Made by a program: the position numbers and the translations under genes. From Nymphaea colorata (lineage: Eukaryota > Streptophyta > Magnoliopsida > Nymphaeales > Nymphaeaceae): 64,000 bases of DNA. Positions within the stretch are counted from its first letter, which is position 1. Every line of letters begins with the position of its first letter. The DNA lies in the NCBI RefSeq assembly GCF_008831285.2, contig NC_045138.2, positions 31,343,934-31,407,933 of the forward strand, in the 5' to 3' direction. Below, piece by piece: positions 25,901 to 38,157 of this stretch. The notes under the pieces are model-generated. The model did not search any database, had not been told where the DNA came from, and saw only the letters and a list, made by a program, of their open reading frames with translations.

Positions 25901-27216
25901 GTCAGTTGGAATAATATTTATTTCTGTGCATAGTTGTTTGTGATTAATCTAAGTACATATCCAACCTTCATTGTCCATATTGACAGACTATCTCGCATGG
26001 ATGCAACTGCAGGGATAAAACCTTTCTATGAAGCTCATAATATAGGTTTTCTATAAAAGAATGTCAACTGAAAGTAACATGGTGTTTGTGACACTTGACT
26101 CTTTGCACCCTCACAGACTTGAGAGCAAGGGACCCTTTTTGCCCTTAGACATTGATAATCCTTAACCAATTCCTACCAAGTTGCTCCTTGCTCCTTCTGA
26201 TCCTTTATGTTACCTCTCATACAACCTACGAAGTACATCAGCTTCCTTCCAGCCTGTGCTACAAAACTATTGATATGACCAATTGTGAGACTGAGGCTTG
26301 ATATGAATTTTTTTTGGAAATTTTTAATTGAAAAGCAGTTTTATTTTAAGATGCATGAATGCATTATCTTTTTTAATATAATGAAAAAAATTACTCTAAT
26401 ATATATGCCTGTTGCTTTGCTCTTTGGTCTTCTAATGGATCAAATTTATACCATAAGGACATTCCTCCTATTCACTGCATCAAAGCAACAAGACAAGTGC
26501 TGTGATCTGAAAAAGGGAGTTGGGGAGCCCAAACGTACCCTCATGATAGATCATTTTACCTTCTTTTGTTTTTTTAATTAAAGTGGGAAAAAAAGAAAGA
26601 GTGGAGGTGGGTGTGGAAAGAAAGAGAGAGAGAGACTTTCTTCTTTTGGAGATGTAGGGGACAAGATTTTACATCTATATAGATATATATTTATATATAG
26701 GAAAATATGTTGTCCACTTGAATCTAGTACACTTTAGTTAAATAACTCTATAGTAAATGCATTGAGAAAATTAACCTCAGGGACATAATTTCCTTGTTTG
26801 GAATGATAAGATTAAAAAAAATCATAGTCTTTTGATGCTTGAATGAATTTTCTAAGAATTTGAAAAGTCAACAATTTGAGCTCTCTCAACGTATAAAATC
26901 CTATCCGTGCATTGGAAAACCATAAATATTTGTTTCATTCCATGGTTTTGAAATCTGGAGATCATCTGTATTGTTAGTTTTTTTAGAAAAAATTACTCAT
27001 GGTGAAGTATTTAAGTATCGCATTCAAGTGTTCTCTCTCTCTCTCTCTCCCCCCTCCCTCTCTCCCTCTCTGACACATGCATGCATGCACGCACAAGACT
27101 ATGTGCACTGATTATACATCAATCCAATTAACTTGATTGATGGTTCATAAAGTGTCATGTATGTTATTTTTTCAAAAAAGTGGACGATAACTAGTACTTT
27201 GATTTTGAACAATAAT

Positions 27217-27258
<42 letters not shown>

Positions 27259-28271
27259 CAGCCATAGAAAACGTGTTTTTTCAAAAAAAAAAAAACGCAA
27301 AAAAATGCGATAAATTAACTGGCTGTTTAAAACTTTAAAAAAATGCATTTTTTTTTTTTAAAACGTTAAAAACGAAAGATTTTTTTCAGTTTTTTTAATG
27401 TCAATCAGTTTTTTTTTTTTCATTTTCTATTTTTATCTTTTCATGTTTGTGTTATTAGTTTCTCACTTATTTTATCCCCCCCCCATTTTTAGTTTTTTAA
27501 AAAAATTAAAAATTTACCATATTTTTCCTTTTTTTTTTCAACCTCGCCATATTATACCTGAGAAAAACATCGCCGTTTGAAACTTCGAGACGTTATTTGT
27601 GACTATGGTATATATATGTATATATAGATATGTACTGGGACTGGACTTTCCAGTTCTCTCTCTCCCTCTTTTTTTCTTCTCTCCTTCTCCCATTGCACAA
27701 ACAATTTATTGGTGAAGGTCAAACATGGCCTTTTCCAAGTATATCAAGATTAGGAACTTATTTTGACTTAGCTTTGTCCACAGATTTGTGGGCATATTTG
27801 GGTTACATTTTGGCTCTTAAATCTTAATTGTCTGAGTTGCTGAATTACATGAATGCCTTTATAGTCGTTCATCCATGAGCAAGTCTACTAAATTCTAACT
27901 TATCTGTCAGCCTGTAATTCTAAATTTTGGTCCCCTAACTATTGTAAAGTAAGGGAACATAGTAATTACTTAAGATATTGGTATAAAAATGTACTAGAGA
28001 AGTTTGTGTGAGATCCAACAAAGAAATTCCCTGATTCTAGAAAGTCATGCATGTCTGATGCTTCACCTATTTTCTTCACGGGTTTGGGTAGTCAATTCCA
28101 TCTATTCATGGCATATCAACTAAAATTTTCTATTATTTCATATCATAGCAAAAGATTTTATGACAATAAAGCTTAACAAATGGTAGGTTTATTTTTGTGA
28201 AACATTTGTTCTCCTATAAAGTCAAAAAAACAGATGTATAAATTTATGGGGTCCTCCTTGCAGGTGTTTGA
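22992..28271 (+). CDS. SYS1: SYS1 homologue, Golgi integral membrane protein
   Basis: Exons 22992-23215, 25478-25698 and coding part 28264-28271 give 150 residues. The start MFYGSVVWDPLLIVSQIVC matches the conserved SYS1 opening (VWDPLLI-SQIV-Q). Exon 2 encodes the second half, including ERAKKCLDFSATLYIIHLF, YGGWPSS and WWIVNGTG, then GEWLCIRRELREIP. Four hydrophobic segments are visible, as expected. The last exon supplies only the end of an Arg codon, Val and TGA; plant SYS1 proteins often end in RV, which supports the choice. Known of the family: SYS1 sits in trans-Golgi membranes and recruits the Arf-like GTPase ARFRP1/Arl3, which is needed for GRIP-golgin targeting. Intron 1 (2.26 kb) and intron 2 (2.57 kb) are long for such a short protein. 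Exons 1 and 2 are certain; the terminal exon is probable. Confidence 0.92.
23216..25477 (+). other. Intron 1 of SYS1
   Basis: Donor GTAAGA at 23216, acceptor TTGTGCAG ending at 25477, phase 2. AT-rich, without a recognised gene or element. Confidence 0.85.
27031..27070. repeat. (CT)n/CCCTC microsatellite in SYS1 intron 2
   Basis: A pure CT run followed by C-rich imperfect repeats. Confidence 0.85.
27216..27258. repeat. (AC)n(AT)n microsatellite
   Basis: An AC run passes into an AT run directly beside the AT-rich dispersed element that follows. Confidence 0.9.
27260..27605 (-). mobile_element. AT-rich dispersed repeat, copy 2 (inverted)
   Basis: The reverse complement matches the copies at about 56640 and 58150: ATATGGTAAATTTTTAA, then AACTAAAAAT, then AAATAAAATAAGTGAGAAAC, in the same order. 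It ends with CGTTATTTGTGACTATGG on the plus strand. It is a non-coding, foldback-like element inside SYS1 intron 2. Confidence 0.7.
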
Positions 28272-31200
28272 TAGGCAACAGTTTTTCACGGGGATGTTGA
28301 TCATCTGGTGACACTGTGACAGCTGCTATTTTAAATTCTTTATGTATCTTGGAGAACCATGCTGTAGCTTTGCTTGCCAGCTTAGATTCTGCTTCCACTG
28401 GTTTAAGGGAAGAGTGCAGCTACAAAGCAAAGTAAGAACTGGAGGTTATCCAGCATTTTTGTGACAGGTATTTGGCCTTATTAATTTGCAGATGGACATA
28501 GATTTTACCATCCAATTGTGCTCATTCAAGCTCTCCTCCCCTTTGTTGTGTCCAGTTTCAAAGGTTTCCTCAATGATCTGACATGAACAGATGATATGAA
28601 TAGAAATTCCATTCTTTGATGTTCCTTTTTTATTTTTAATTTTATTGGAGGCAAGGATTTTTCATATGAAAGAAAGGAAAAAAAGAAAAGGAATCTGGAC
28701 AGTTACCAAAAAGAGTAAGAAACTGAATGGTAGAAACTTCTGGAAAAAAAATAGACTTGTGTGATGGGCCATTAGATGTCATGAAGTGAACCTTGGCACC
28801 AGATGTATCCTTTAAATGTACACTGGATGTATCCTTTAAATGTCAAAGGGTTTTGCTAGATAGAGTTTAAAATTAAATTTAGTAAAAATCCTTTTTTATT
28901 GCCAAAACTTGGTGTAGCTTGTGTAGGTTACATGCTTGGAAGGCCAAAAGTTGCAACACCTTTTCTGTGTTGTGGTAAGGTATCTCACATTTCTGACAAG
29001 TCAGTCTTATTAGAAAAGGTTGATACGTTTAGTCATTTGTTCGATACAAGAACTCGGAATGTGTGTGATGTGCATCTTGACATGGAGAGAAGTCAGAATC
29101 GTAGTCCATCTGCTGTAGTCTAAGGTCAATCTACTGATCTTGTGGCATTTATCCTGTTTATCATGGTCTTGCCTAATATTATCTTCTATGAGTAATAATT
29201 TCACGTATGTGGTTTGGCATTCATCTTCTAGTTGTTAGTCAGTTGTGTTTTGTTTGTCAACGATTGATGATGCTAAAATTATGTGTTCAGTTTTTAATAT
29301 TTGAATCCAGGTTTGTTCTATCCTGTTATGTAATCTTATGAAGGTGTAATTTTGTGTTTTATTTTTTATTTTGCTGACTTTTTCGTGAATGAAGAGTTAA
29401 CAAATGGTAATTGTCTGAGAGAATCATTCTGCAAATTTCACTTATAAATTTTCACTATGCAAAGAACATGACCAGCTTCAAAATTTCAAACTCTTTTCTG
29501 ATTCTGCTCTAAGTTATGCAAGAGCACAAACCCGTGTGTGTGTGTATCGTCCTGGAGTCTGAAAGTAGGCCTAGTTTCTTCTTACCCAAGGACCGGTTGA
29601 GAAGTGTTGTGGTGAACTAAATGTGGATGAGTATCACAATTTGGGGTTTGGGTTGATGCATTTTCTCCATATTGATTGGACTTATATCCAAAGGTGTTGG
29701 CAGACAATGAACATCTGAAAATATTGTGATGGAGGTCATGATGCTTCATCATTTCAATCAAAACATGATATCTTTAGCATGGTTTATTTTCTGAGAATTG
29801 GACCTTGATTATTTTACATAATGTGAAAAACATGTTTTTTCTTAATCATGAGTTTTGATGAGCTATGTACTCTTTGACTTCAAACGTTTTTTGAAATGCA
29901 TGCTTGTCTTTCACATGTATATGGTCCACAATCAATATGATGCCTACTCTACAAAAATTCGTGATCAAAACATGGAAATCATTGGTGTTTTTTTGCTGGG
30001 CATTTTTATGCCTTCGTTAGTTATAAGTTATAACTTGAATGGCACAAAGATCCCAGGGGCCAACTAGATATCTATTATCTAAATACATGGCAGTATCTTT
30101 CAAGTGAAGTGGAGTTTCGTGCTTCTAAAATAATTTCAAGAAGTTGTAGCATGTATAGAATAGCTATACGTAATTTCTGTTTCTTAAGTAACTGATCAAT
30201 TCCAAGTCGTTGATTCCTTTCTGCTTCACAGTCAGATTATTCTCTTTATGCTACTTTTTTCTGTGGTAGATGGTGCATTGAGCATATTTGAGTGGTGGAA
30301 TAGGTTGTATATTGTTGGAAGAAGTGACTGGTATGGATATGATAGAGACATCGTCTGGCAGATGGATCCATTGATTCTGATTGTGGACGATTTCATGTAA
30401 ACAATAATAAAAGTGAAATAGCAAATAAAAGTGGTCACTGTCAAGCTGGATTCATGGTACCCAATTTCAGGCACATAAATGATTTGCTTAGATCATACTG
30501 TTGGTTAGTTCCACTGTAACACTTGTTCCTACAGAATAATGCATGGTTGGGATCTAGGGCTAATGGGTTCTGGAAACGCAGTTGACGTAGTAGGTTGTTT
30601 ATTTATCTTTTTACTTAGAAATTCACAAAATTAGTCCTGTAACATCGACTGGGTCAGATGTTTGACAGAAATGTCAATTGGATACAATCCATGGGATTCC
30701 TTATGGCAAATTGTAGGCATATATGTAAATAGAGCTTGGAGTTTTGTATTGGTGTAATCAGGGGATATACTCAATCTAAGCTGATGTCCTGAATTGAAAA
30801 TTTGTCACACAGCCAGAACTCGATGGACGCATGGTTGCTGTTGGGTCTAATTTCTCAATGCAGTTGAAAGGTGGAAGTACATATAGAATATGGCTTATTT
30901 GTACTCAAAACTTACCTTCTATCTCCAACCTGTTTTAAAACTGCAGTTACCCAAGCCTGAACCTATTTAACTCTACTTGAACCTGGGTCTATTGAAAACT
31001 CATCTTGATTTGGACACTAATACCGTATGAGTATAGTTTTCTAGATATATGTAGTTGTTAGTTTTGAAGATTATCATTGTAGCATGCGTTAGACTGGTGA
31101 ATTTGATGAAATTTTCATTTTATAAATGTACATGGTTATGTTTGTAATGGTTATTGTTAAACCACAAGCCGACTTGAACAAAATTTATTGTATCTGATTT

Positions 31201-31476
31201 ACAGTTGATTATTGATCCATGGTTGCTACTACTTATGGTTTCTCCCATTGGGCCTGAAGCCTTCACACGCAAATATGTCCTTTCAAAAGTGCAGATCCCA
31301 CATATTTGACTCTGCATAGGCAAAAACTCTAGGAAGAGCACAAAAAGTGGCTTGTACATGAATCCGATTGCAAAATTCTTGTTACCTAGAATAAGCAGAG
31401 CTGGAGTTCTCAGTGAAACCTAACACTCGGCTTTCCATGCTAAATCTAGGCTTTATGGCTGGTAATACTTGATTAA
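28272..31476. other. Spacer between convergent SYS1 and the sulfate transporter gene
   Basis: Holds the 3'UTRs of both genes at its ends. A small direct duplication of GATGTATCCTTTAAATGT lies at about 28802 and 28827. No coding exon, RNA gene or clear element is recognised between about 28.9 and 31.3 kb; the open frame at 28899-29123 has no family resemblance. Confidence 0.45.
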
Positions 31477-34400
31477 TCATGGCTGTAGCTGTACTTTCAG
31501 CGCAATGGACAAAATTGCCTCATCTACAGTTAGGTACAGGCAGTCTGACCCAATTGCTGCCAATGAATCTGAATCCTGCAGTTTCTCCATCACTTCTCCA
31601 ATGGGATTCACTAGCAGTAGCTGTAGCACATAAAATAATTCTTGTCAATGTTTGCCCATGTATAGAGTAAACAAGTTTTTTAACTACTTACAGTTATTGA
31701 TTGGTTCTCTAGTGTCCTTTTCAGTTCTGTTAGCATGCCAAGGCCGCTAGTGTCAATAGCTGTTACGGCTGCAATATAACAAGAAATTCCATTTAATACA
31801 AGATTTCCAAAAAAAACTGTACCTTTTGAGCCCATAATAACTAAAACGCCCATTTAGACCTAACCTTGTATCCGTAGTTAGTGAATAAGTGATTATGAAC
31901 AGTACTTTTAATGGGTGATCTGGATTTACTCTAAAATGTACGTCTAAGTTTAATTACTTTTGGATGGGAGGAGGGGAGAGGGAGAGCAAGCCCTATCAGA
32001 TGATTAACCTTATTGAATTCACCACTTTCAAAGCTTGTTGGTTTCTATCTTTGCTGACTGAAACGATATTGCGTAACAGCAGGATGGTTGTACTGATTCG
32101 GTGGTGTTCACAATTGGTCAAATTTGGGACTGGACGACCTGGATTGTGCATTTACTGCAGTGCAACGCTGAATTAAGATTGCTTCTGCGCACACAATCCT
32201 CAAATGGGATATTAGGGAGGCGTTGCTACAGAATGGAATTACAAAATTCAATGTTGGCAATTGATACGCCCTAGGAGAAATCGATTTCAATTTCGAAAGC
32301 AACATGATTCTATACAGGCTTCTAACTCAACGGTAGCTTTACGTTGAACATACCTGTCATCTCCAGGATCAAGTACTTGAGAATGTTCTCCCTCCTTGCT
32401 TTAATTCGCTCTTGTTCTTCGCGCACCCACCTCAAAACCCTGCAAATTCATCCATAAACACATTAGCACGGCAGAGCAAAGACAAGCTTATTTGATGAAT
32501 GACCAAAGAGTTAAAAACTTAAGTCACGACGGAACACCAGTTTGATTCGCGGTTTGGTTACTTTTTTCAGTGGTTACTATTAATCGGACAGCTAGAGTCA
32601 TCTGACAGGCATCTACCAACTTGAGCGGATCATGTAATGATCCAGGGTTTTTTCATTTTAACTTATACAGAACTTTAAAATTTTTTATGCTCACCTCTCG
32701 TGCAAGTAATTGGCATTAGCAAAATAAATCGGTGATTCGATTCCGACGATGAGGCATGACGGAATTCTCTTAGCTTCAGGGTATTGCATGAAGTTACGGT
32801 AGATCTTTGTGCCTGGCACGTTCCCTAGAGTGGCTGTGTTGGGTCTCGTTACATGCAACAGGATCTTGAACACTGATATTCCGACCTGCAAATTCATGCA
32901 TGAGCAACAGGAGGACGTGACAGAAATAGTCGATTGAACTTTTTAGATGCCAAGTTGATCATCACTTACTGCTAGGCTGAGACCGCCCTGAACTGAGAAG
33001 AAGAGCACACCAAGAAATGCAGTCATGCAAGCCAAGAAATCAAGCTTGTCGACCTTCCATAGGCGGCCCATTGTCCTGAAGTCGATCAGTCCAATCACTG
33101 CTGTGATTATGATTCCTGCCAAGATCAAGTTTGGTGTGTAGTAAAAGAGTGGCATGAGGAACAGCAGAGTGACCAAGACTGTTGATGCCATAACTATATT
33201 TGAAACTGCTGTTTTAGATCCGGAATTGTAGTTCACAGCTGAACGAGAAAAGGATCCTGTAAATTAGAAACGCAGCATGGAGTTCAGACCTTTAAACACA
33301 TAATTTCTTTGGATTATGATATTTTGTGCAGCGAGATTATAAAATATTTACTGGAAATTCCAAACGAGTGGAGATATCAAAATGCCAACATCAAGAATCA
33401 GCTCGAGTATCACCTGTAGTAACGTAGCATGAACAGCAAGAACCAGCCATGTTCATCAGCCCTATAGCCATCATCTCTTTGTTTCCATCAATGTGATATT
33501 TCTTCAAGGAAGCAAAAGTTCTTCCAACAGCAATTCCTTCCTGCAGTATCAGTGAACGCGCACATGACCAACAGCATACATAATAAAAGGAATAATCTTT
33601 GGTTTATAATTTAGGTGCTGAATTTGATGCTGTTGTATAATGCTGAACATAGTTATTTTTCCCTCCAAGTACGTGGACTGTTCTAGTAGAGAAATTTGGC
33701 ATCCTTCGGCACTGTTAAAAATTGCTATCTGAAAGATGGCAATAGATTTTTGGGTTGCAAAAATATTGCTTGGAAGCTGTTTCAGACTCTGGTTGTGTCT
33801 ACTATTAATAAATAAAAAAGAATCTTATTATTAGCTGCTTCGTTGGCAGCAACAAAGATGAGATGCTTTATTATGCTTACAGTGAGAGACAGTATGCCGG
33901 TAACAATGCCTGTTTTTATTGCAAGACCAAGTAGCGGACCCCGGAAGTAAAGCAAATTCGCTGAAGGTGGATTTAACCCCTCATCCAAATGTCCAATCTG
34001 TTCACCGGGAGAGCAAGGATTAAATACTAACATTAGCAGCAACAAAAGCAATAATAACTAGCAAGACAGAGTAACTATACTTACTATCTGTATTCCATGA
34101 TTCTGAGCTTTGAAAATGAAAACCAACAAGGTTGATGAGACCACAGAGGCTAAAGGGGCTGCTGCTGACACCCAGAACAGCTTTGGCTTTCTCAAGCTCT
34201 GAGAGAGAAAGAGAGAGAGATAAGATGATGCCAATAGGTCACTTAGAGGACCAGGGTCCAAGAAGTACACTTACAATATGCCTTGCAGTTAGCAAGAGGA
34301 GCAGAAAGCAGGCACCCATAAGGATAGTTTGCCACTCCCACTGCATTGAATTAAAAACAAAAGGAAAAAAAGGAACACTTAAACGTTAAAAGTGAGTTGC

Positions 34401-34836
34401 ACAGTTCCACCAACAAAAAACTCTCTAAGACAGCTAATAAAGAACATGCATTGCATTAGAATATATTCTTCCCCTAAAATTTGAAGGAAACAACCTGAAA
34501 CGCTCCCTTTAGTATTTTTGGAAAGCGTAATCAGCCCCCTATAAAATTTATGATTCTGTCCCTAAGCTCCATATGTTCATGAAGGAAAAAAGAAAAAAGT
34601 AATGTTGGAAGAAAAAGAGCACAGTCTAAAACATGGGACATAAAATGCAACCGATCGAACCCATTAATGGTAAAAATTGAACGGCTCTTAGACCATCAAA
34701 ATTTTGATAGTATAAAGATCAATTATTTTTACAAAAATGATTTGAACTAATGCATGTTTTATATCAAATTAGTGTTTAGAAACACATTAAAATGTTCACA
34801 TTTGGTTTAAAACATTTTTTAACATGAATTTAAGAG

Positions 34837-34892
<56 letters not shown>

Positions 34893-35817
34893 TGTTAGGA
34901 TTAGACTATCTTACCTCATCTCTCCGCTTGACGACGGATTGGACGACCGGGACAATGTTCATCTGCGGGGCGAAATGAACAATTCCAAGCAGACCCTTGA
35001 GCTGTTGAAGGGAAACGATGATGGCTGCCCCTGCCATGAACCCCACTAGTGTTGGCCTCGACAAGAAATCCACTATGAACCCCAGCCTGCACCCATTACA
35101 CCAAAAACCTCTTTCAATTCTCTCTCTAAGTTTCTTTTTTTTTTCCTTCAAAATTAAATGTTTCGATGAGGAAAACGAAGCCAAGACTCCCAACCCAGGC
35201 TGTTTCTACTTGTTTCCACGGGAATCAAAATAGAGACTGGCCTTCTACTCAGTCACTGATCCATAGAATTCACATTAATTCTACACGGTTACTTTAATAA
35301 CTGAGTGAAAAGTGCAAAACATTAATGTAATGCAGAACAAATGCAAGTCCAAATTTTTGAAATCTGGATTTAGATCCGTATGAACAAATCTATTTCTGAG
35401 TTTCCATTGTTTAGAGAGATCCTCAAACTTTACTTTTCCAAAATTGTCGGCACTTTCAGCATGATAAAAAAAAGAAGAAAAACCGGTGGAAATTTTGAGC
35501 TCTTAATAATCCTAATGCACAGATTCACAATCAAACTCGATTTACTACGCATCCGGGAGGCCCAACACAGGAGTAGCACAACTTGACCTTTTTTAGATTA
35601 TTTAATGTGCATAACATCCTTAATTTTTACATTTTCAGAGAAGAAATAAGAGCTCTTAAGACGTATTTGTTATATATTGCATAACTCTTTGCTGCAATTC
35701 TCCCCAGGCCATAGGGGCGGCACTTGAAATTACTTTTTGAAAATAATAGATTAAAAAGGTCAACTTCGGTAAACACCTTTTTGATCGGAAAACTGTGATC
35801 CGCTCATATATATATAT

Positions 35818-35868
<51 letters not shown>

Positions 35869-36233
35869 GAAACCCTTTGGAAAAGAAAGACAGCAAGTGA
35901 GACCCAACACTAACATGCACAAGAACACCATGGAAAAGTTCTGACAGTAGAACAGACAGCAAGGCAAGATTGAGATTTGATTTAGAATCGTCAACTTTGA
36001 CACTGTATATACATTCTACTCTTGCTACTTACTCTATACTTTTTGAAATATATAATATATATGGACCCACCTCGGCTGAGTGCAGTAGGTCCACAATGGC
36101 ACCTCGAAGGCACAAGGCAGGCTCCTGCAAGTGGGGATTTGATCCCTCACTTTTTTACGTTGAGAGCGACACGGAGCACTTTGTTTGAATTTAATTTCAT
36201 CGGGAACGAATCTATTTTATTTAAGTTATCGAA

Positions 36234-36280
<47 letters not shown>

Positions 36281-38033
36281 AATGCTGCATGTGTGCTTGC
36301 CATAAGGCATAATATGCACATATGTGAAGCACATCTGTCTTCGCATGGTAACTTGCCCTACGCTGGTCTTGGAATAAAGTAGTCCTCTGATGTCATGCAT
36401 GATAATGATAGCCAGATCATGCATCATGAACATGATCATGGGAAAAGTACAGAAAATAGAAGCTGCCACTGTTAGTCCAAGAAGGAGGAGGAGGAGAATA
36501 TGGAGTATCATGACCTGAGAAAGCCCAAGGATGCCTGGAAGATGCCGGCAAAGAAGGTGGCGGTGAAGGCCAACTGGAGGAAGAGCAGCGGCTGGTGGGT
36601 TGGGGAAACCGCCTCCCTGAGCATGGACCCCATCACCAGTGACGCGATCGACACCGGCCCCACTGCCAGATCCCTGGAGCTTCCCAGCACTGCGTAAATC
36701 AATGGTGGCACGAAGCTCGAATCTGCACGCACCCATAAAAACAACCGTGCCTCATTACTCCAAAGCTGCAATTCCTCTTTCCACACATACACGCAGAGGC
36801 AGGCACACACACAGATTATCTTGGTATAACAGGAACCCGATTTTCATTTCAGCTTGTGGATGTACAAATTATGCTACATCCACTATGCAATATTTACTAT
36901 GTGAACACGCCTATTTGACGAACATATTAGAAGGAAAGGATGAGCTTGCATGAACTTGATGTGGTTAATGGTTGGGACTTGGTACTAAGATGTTCCTGTC
37001 AATTGTCATGACCTTCACGGATGGAGGTCATGTGCTCTGGCCGAGTATGGGCATGTAGTATGATGCTCCTCTCAGTGTGTACCTGTCTACTACTCGGCAA
37101 GGTAATAACCTGATTCTATGATTTCGATCCAAGATTTTAATCTTGCTGCTGCCAAATGCTACCTGAGTGAAGAATATGGGAACTCATCCCCTTCAGCCCC
37201 ATGCTTCTTGCTTAAAAAACAAGACTTTAAGGTTTTCGCCTTAGGATCTTCCAAACTTTGATTTGGGTGTTCAAGAGGAAGAGTGAATCCTGAGATTTTC
37301 CTTTTCCTTTTTATTTTAAGAAATAGCAGAGGAATCTGTGAGTTTGGAAGTTTAAATGTATTGGTTCTGTTCTTTTTTTTTTCCTTTTTGGCTTTTGTGA
37401 AGGCAACAAAAAAAAAAAAAAAGAATTTGTAGGGGTTGCAAGGAGCAGTGTGTATATGCATGCATGCATGCATGCATGCACAGAAGATCTGTGATCTACT
37501 TACAGAGTCCAATTATAGGAGGCAAATTTGCAAGCTTCGCATAGCTGATCCCCTGCATAATAAAAGGAACAAAGTGATAAATAAACTCAAACGGGCACTG
37601 AAAACAACTCTAGAATGGGAAAAGAAAGAACGAATGATCGCAGTGAAGTGGGTCGGTTTCAGTATTTGACCTGAGGAATTGCCAAGCTAGCAATAGTGAG
37701 GCCTGAGACGATATCAGACTTGAAAAGGGAGAGGCTGTAGGTGGGTGCCCATTGAAGGATTGGGAAGAAGTACTGGAGAGCCAGAACCGCCTTCCTCAGC
37801 CTGCTCTGGTTCTTGAACTGATGGAAGGGATCATCGGGGAAGAATGTCTCCGAGAAGCCATGCCTCAGCCTCTGGAAGGCCGTCTGGGAAAGGGGGAGGC
37901 ACACTTTGTGGGGATCTGTGGAGGGCGAGGAGGCAGGCATCGGTACAGGAAAGGTTGCTGCTGCTGCTGCTACTGCTTCGTCAAACACAGGAATGGAGGT
38001 GAAATCCTCCACTCTATTGGAGTTACCCACCAT
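31477..38033 (-). CDS. Group 3 sulfate transporter family protein (SULTR3;3-like)
   Basis: Thirteen exons in transcription order: 37671-38033, 37504-37552, 36515-36722, 34915-35086, 34275-34340, 34085-34198, 33881-33997, 33414-33540, 32970-33256, 32695-32885, 32354-32439, 31692-31768 and 31477-31620. Every junction is GT-AG and in frame: 2001 bases, 666 residues. The N-terminus leads to [13 protein letters not shown] and [19 protein letters not shown]; then [37 protein letters not shown], about ten or more membrane spans, [15 protein letters not shown] and [17 protein letters not shown]-terminal STAS domain (from about residue 510) carries AVTAIDTSG at 594-602, with the conserved phospho-acceptor position T600. 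Length fits the family (640-670). From memory it is nearest to SULTR3;3. Group 3 members move sulfate into plastids or take part in phosphate and phytate allocation, so the substrate is not settled. The start is set by family alignment and by the TATA box at 38151, which lies inside the longer upstream reading frame. Confidence 0.95.
34837..34890. repeat. (CA)n(TA)n microsatellite in transporter intron 4
   Basis: A CA run followed by a TA run, within about 25 bases of the exon 4 donor on the gene strand. Confidence 0.9.
35806..35862. repeat. (TA)n microsatellite in transporter intron 3
   Basis: TA run interrupted once by CATACA. Confidence 0.95.
36236..36278. repeat. (TA)n microsatellite in transporter intron 3
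   Basis: Uninterrupted TA run of about 43 bases. It produces spurious Tyr-Ile open frames on both strands. Confidence 0.95.
37457..37481. repeat. (GCAT)n microsatellite beside transporter exon 2
   Basis: About six GCAT units in intron 2, 23 bases past the exon 2 donor. A shorter version is present in the decayed copies at about 50217 and 50615. Confidence 0.9.
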
Positions 38034-38150
38034 TCTCTCTCTCTCCCCCCTTCTCTTTCTGCCTGAATATTCGAGGCAGAGGCTGAGAAATAGAGAGGGT
38101 GAGTGAGAGATGAGAGGCAGGGGTGGAGAAGAAGAGGGTGGCGACGAAGA

Positions 38151-38157
38151 ATTTATA
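38151..38157 (-). promoter_or_regulatory. TATA box of the sulfate transporter gene
   Basis: TATAAAT on the minus strand, about 120 bases upstream of the ATG at 38033. A GA/CT-rich leader lies between (about 38035-38125). This places transcription start near 38120 and argues against an upstream in-frame start at 38252. Confidence 0.65.

Larger units (their letters stand above)
25699..28263 (+). other. Intron 2 of SYS1
   Basis: Canonical donor GTAAGT at 25699; proposed acceptor CTCCTTGCAG ending at 28263. It contains a CT microsatellite (27031-27070), an (AC)n(AT)n tract (27216-27258) and an antisense copy of the AT-rich dispersed repeat (about 27260-27605). Without splicing the frame runs on to a stop at 25941-25943, giving an unrelated hydrophobic tail. 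Confidence 0.65.
35087..36514 (-). other. Intron 3 of the sulfate transporter gene
   Basis: About 1.43 kb between exon 3 and exon 4, phase 2. It contains two long TA microsatellites (35806-35862 and 36236-36278) and no recognised element or gene. Confidence 0.85.

Noticed and set aside
25699-25943. Read-through of SYS1 exon 2 to a stop at 25943
   Set aside because: The GTAAGT donor at 25699 and the known short plant SYS1 C-terminus argue for splicing.
36022-36382. Several Tyr-Ile-rich frames on both strands
   Set aside because: Translations of the TA microsatellite within transporter intron 3.
36500-36810. Plus-strand frames antisense to transporter exon 3
   Set aside because: Shadows of the well-supported minus-strand exon.
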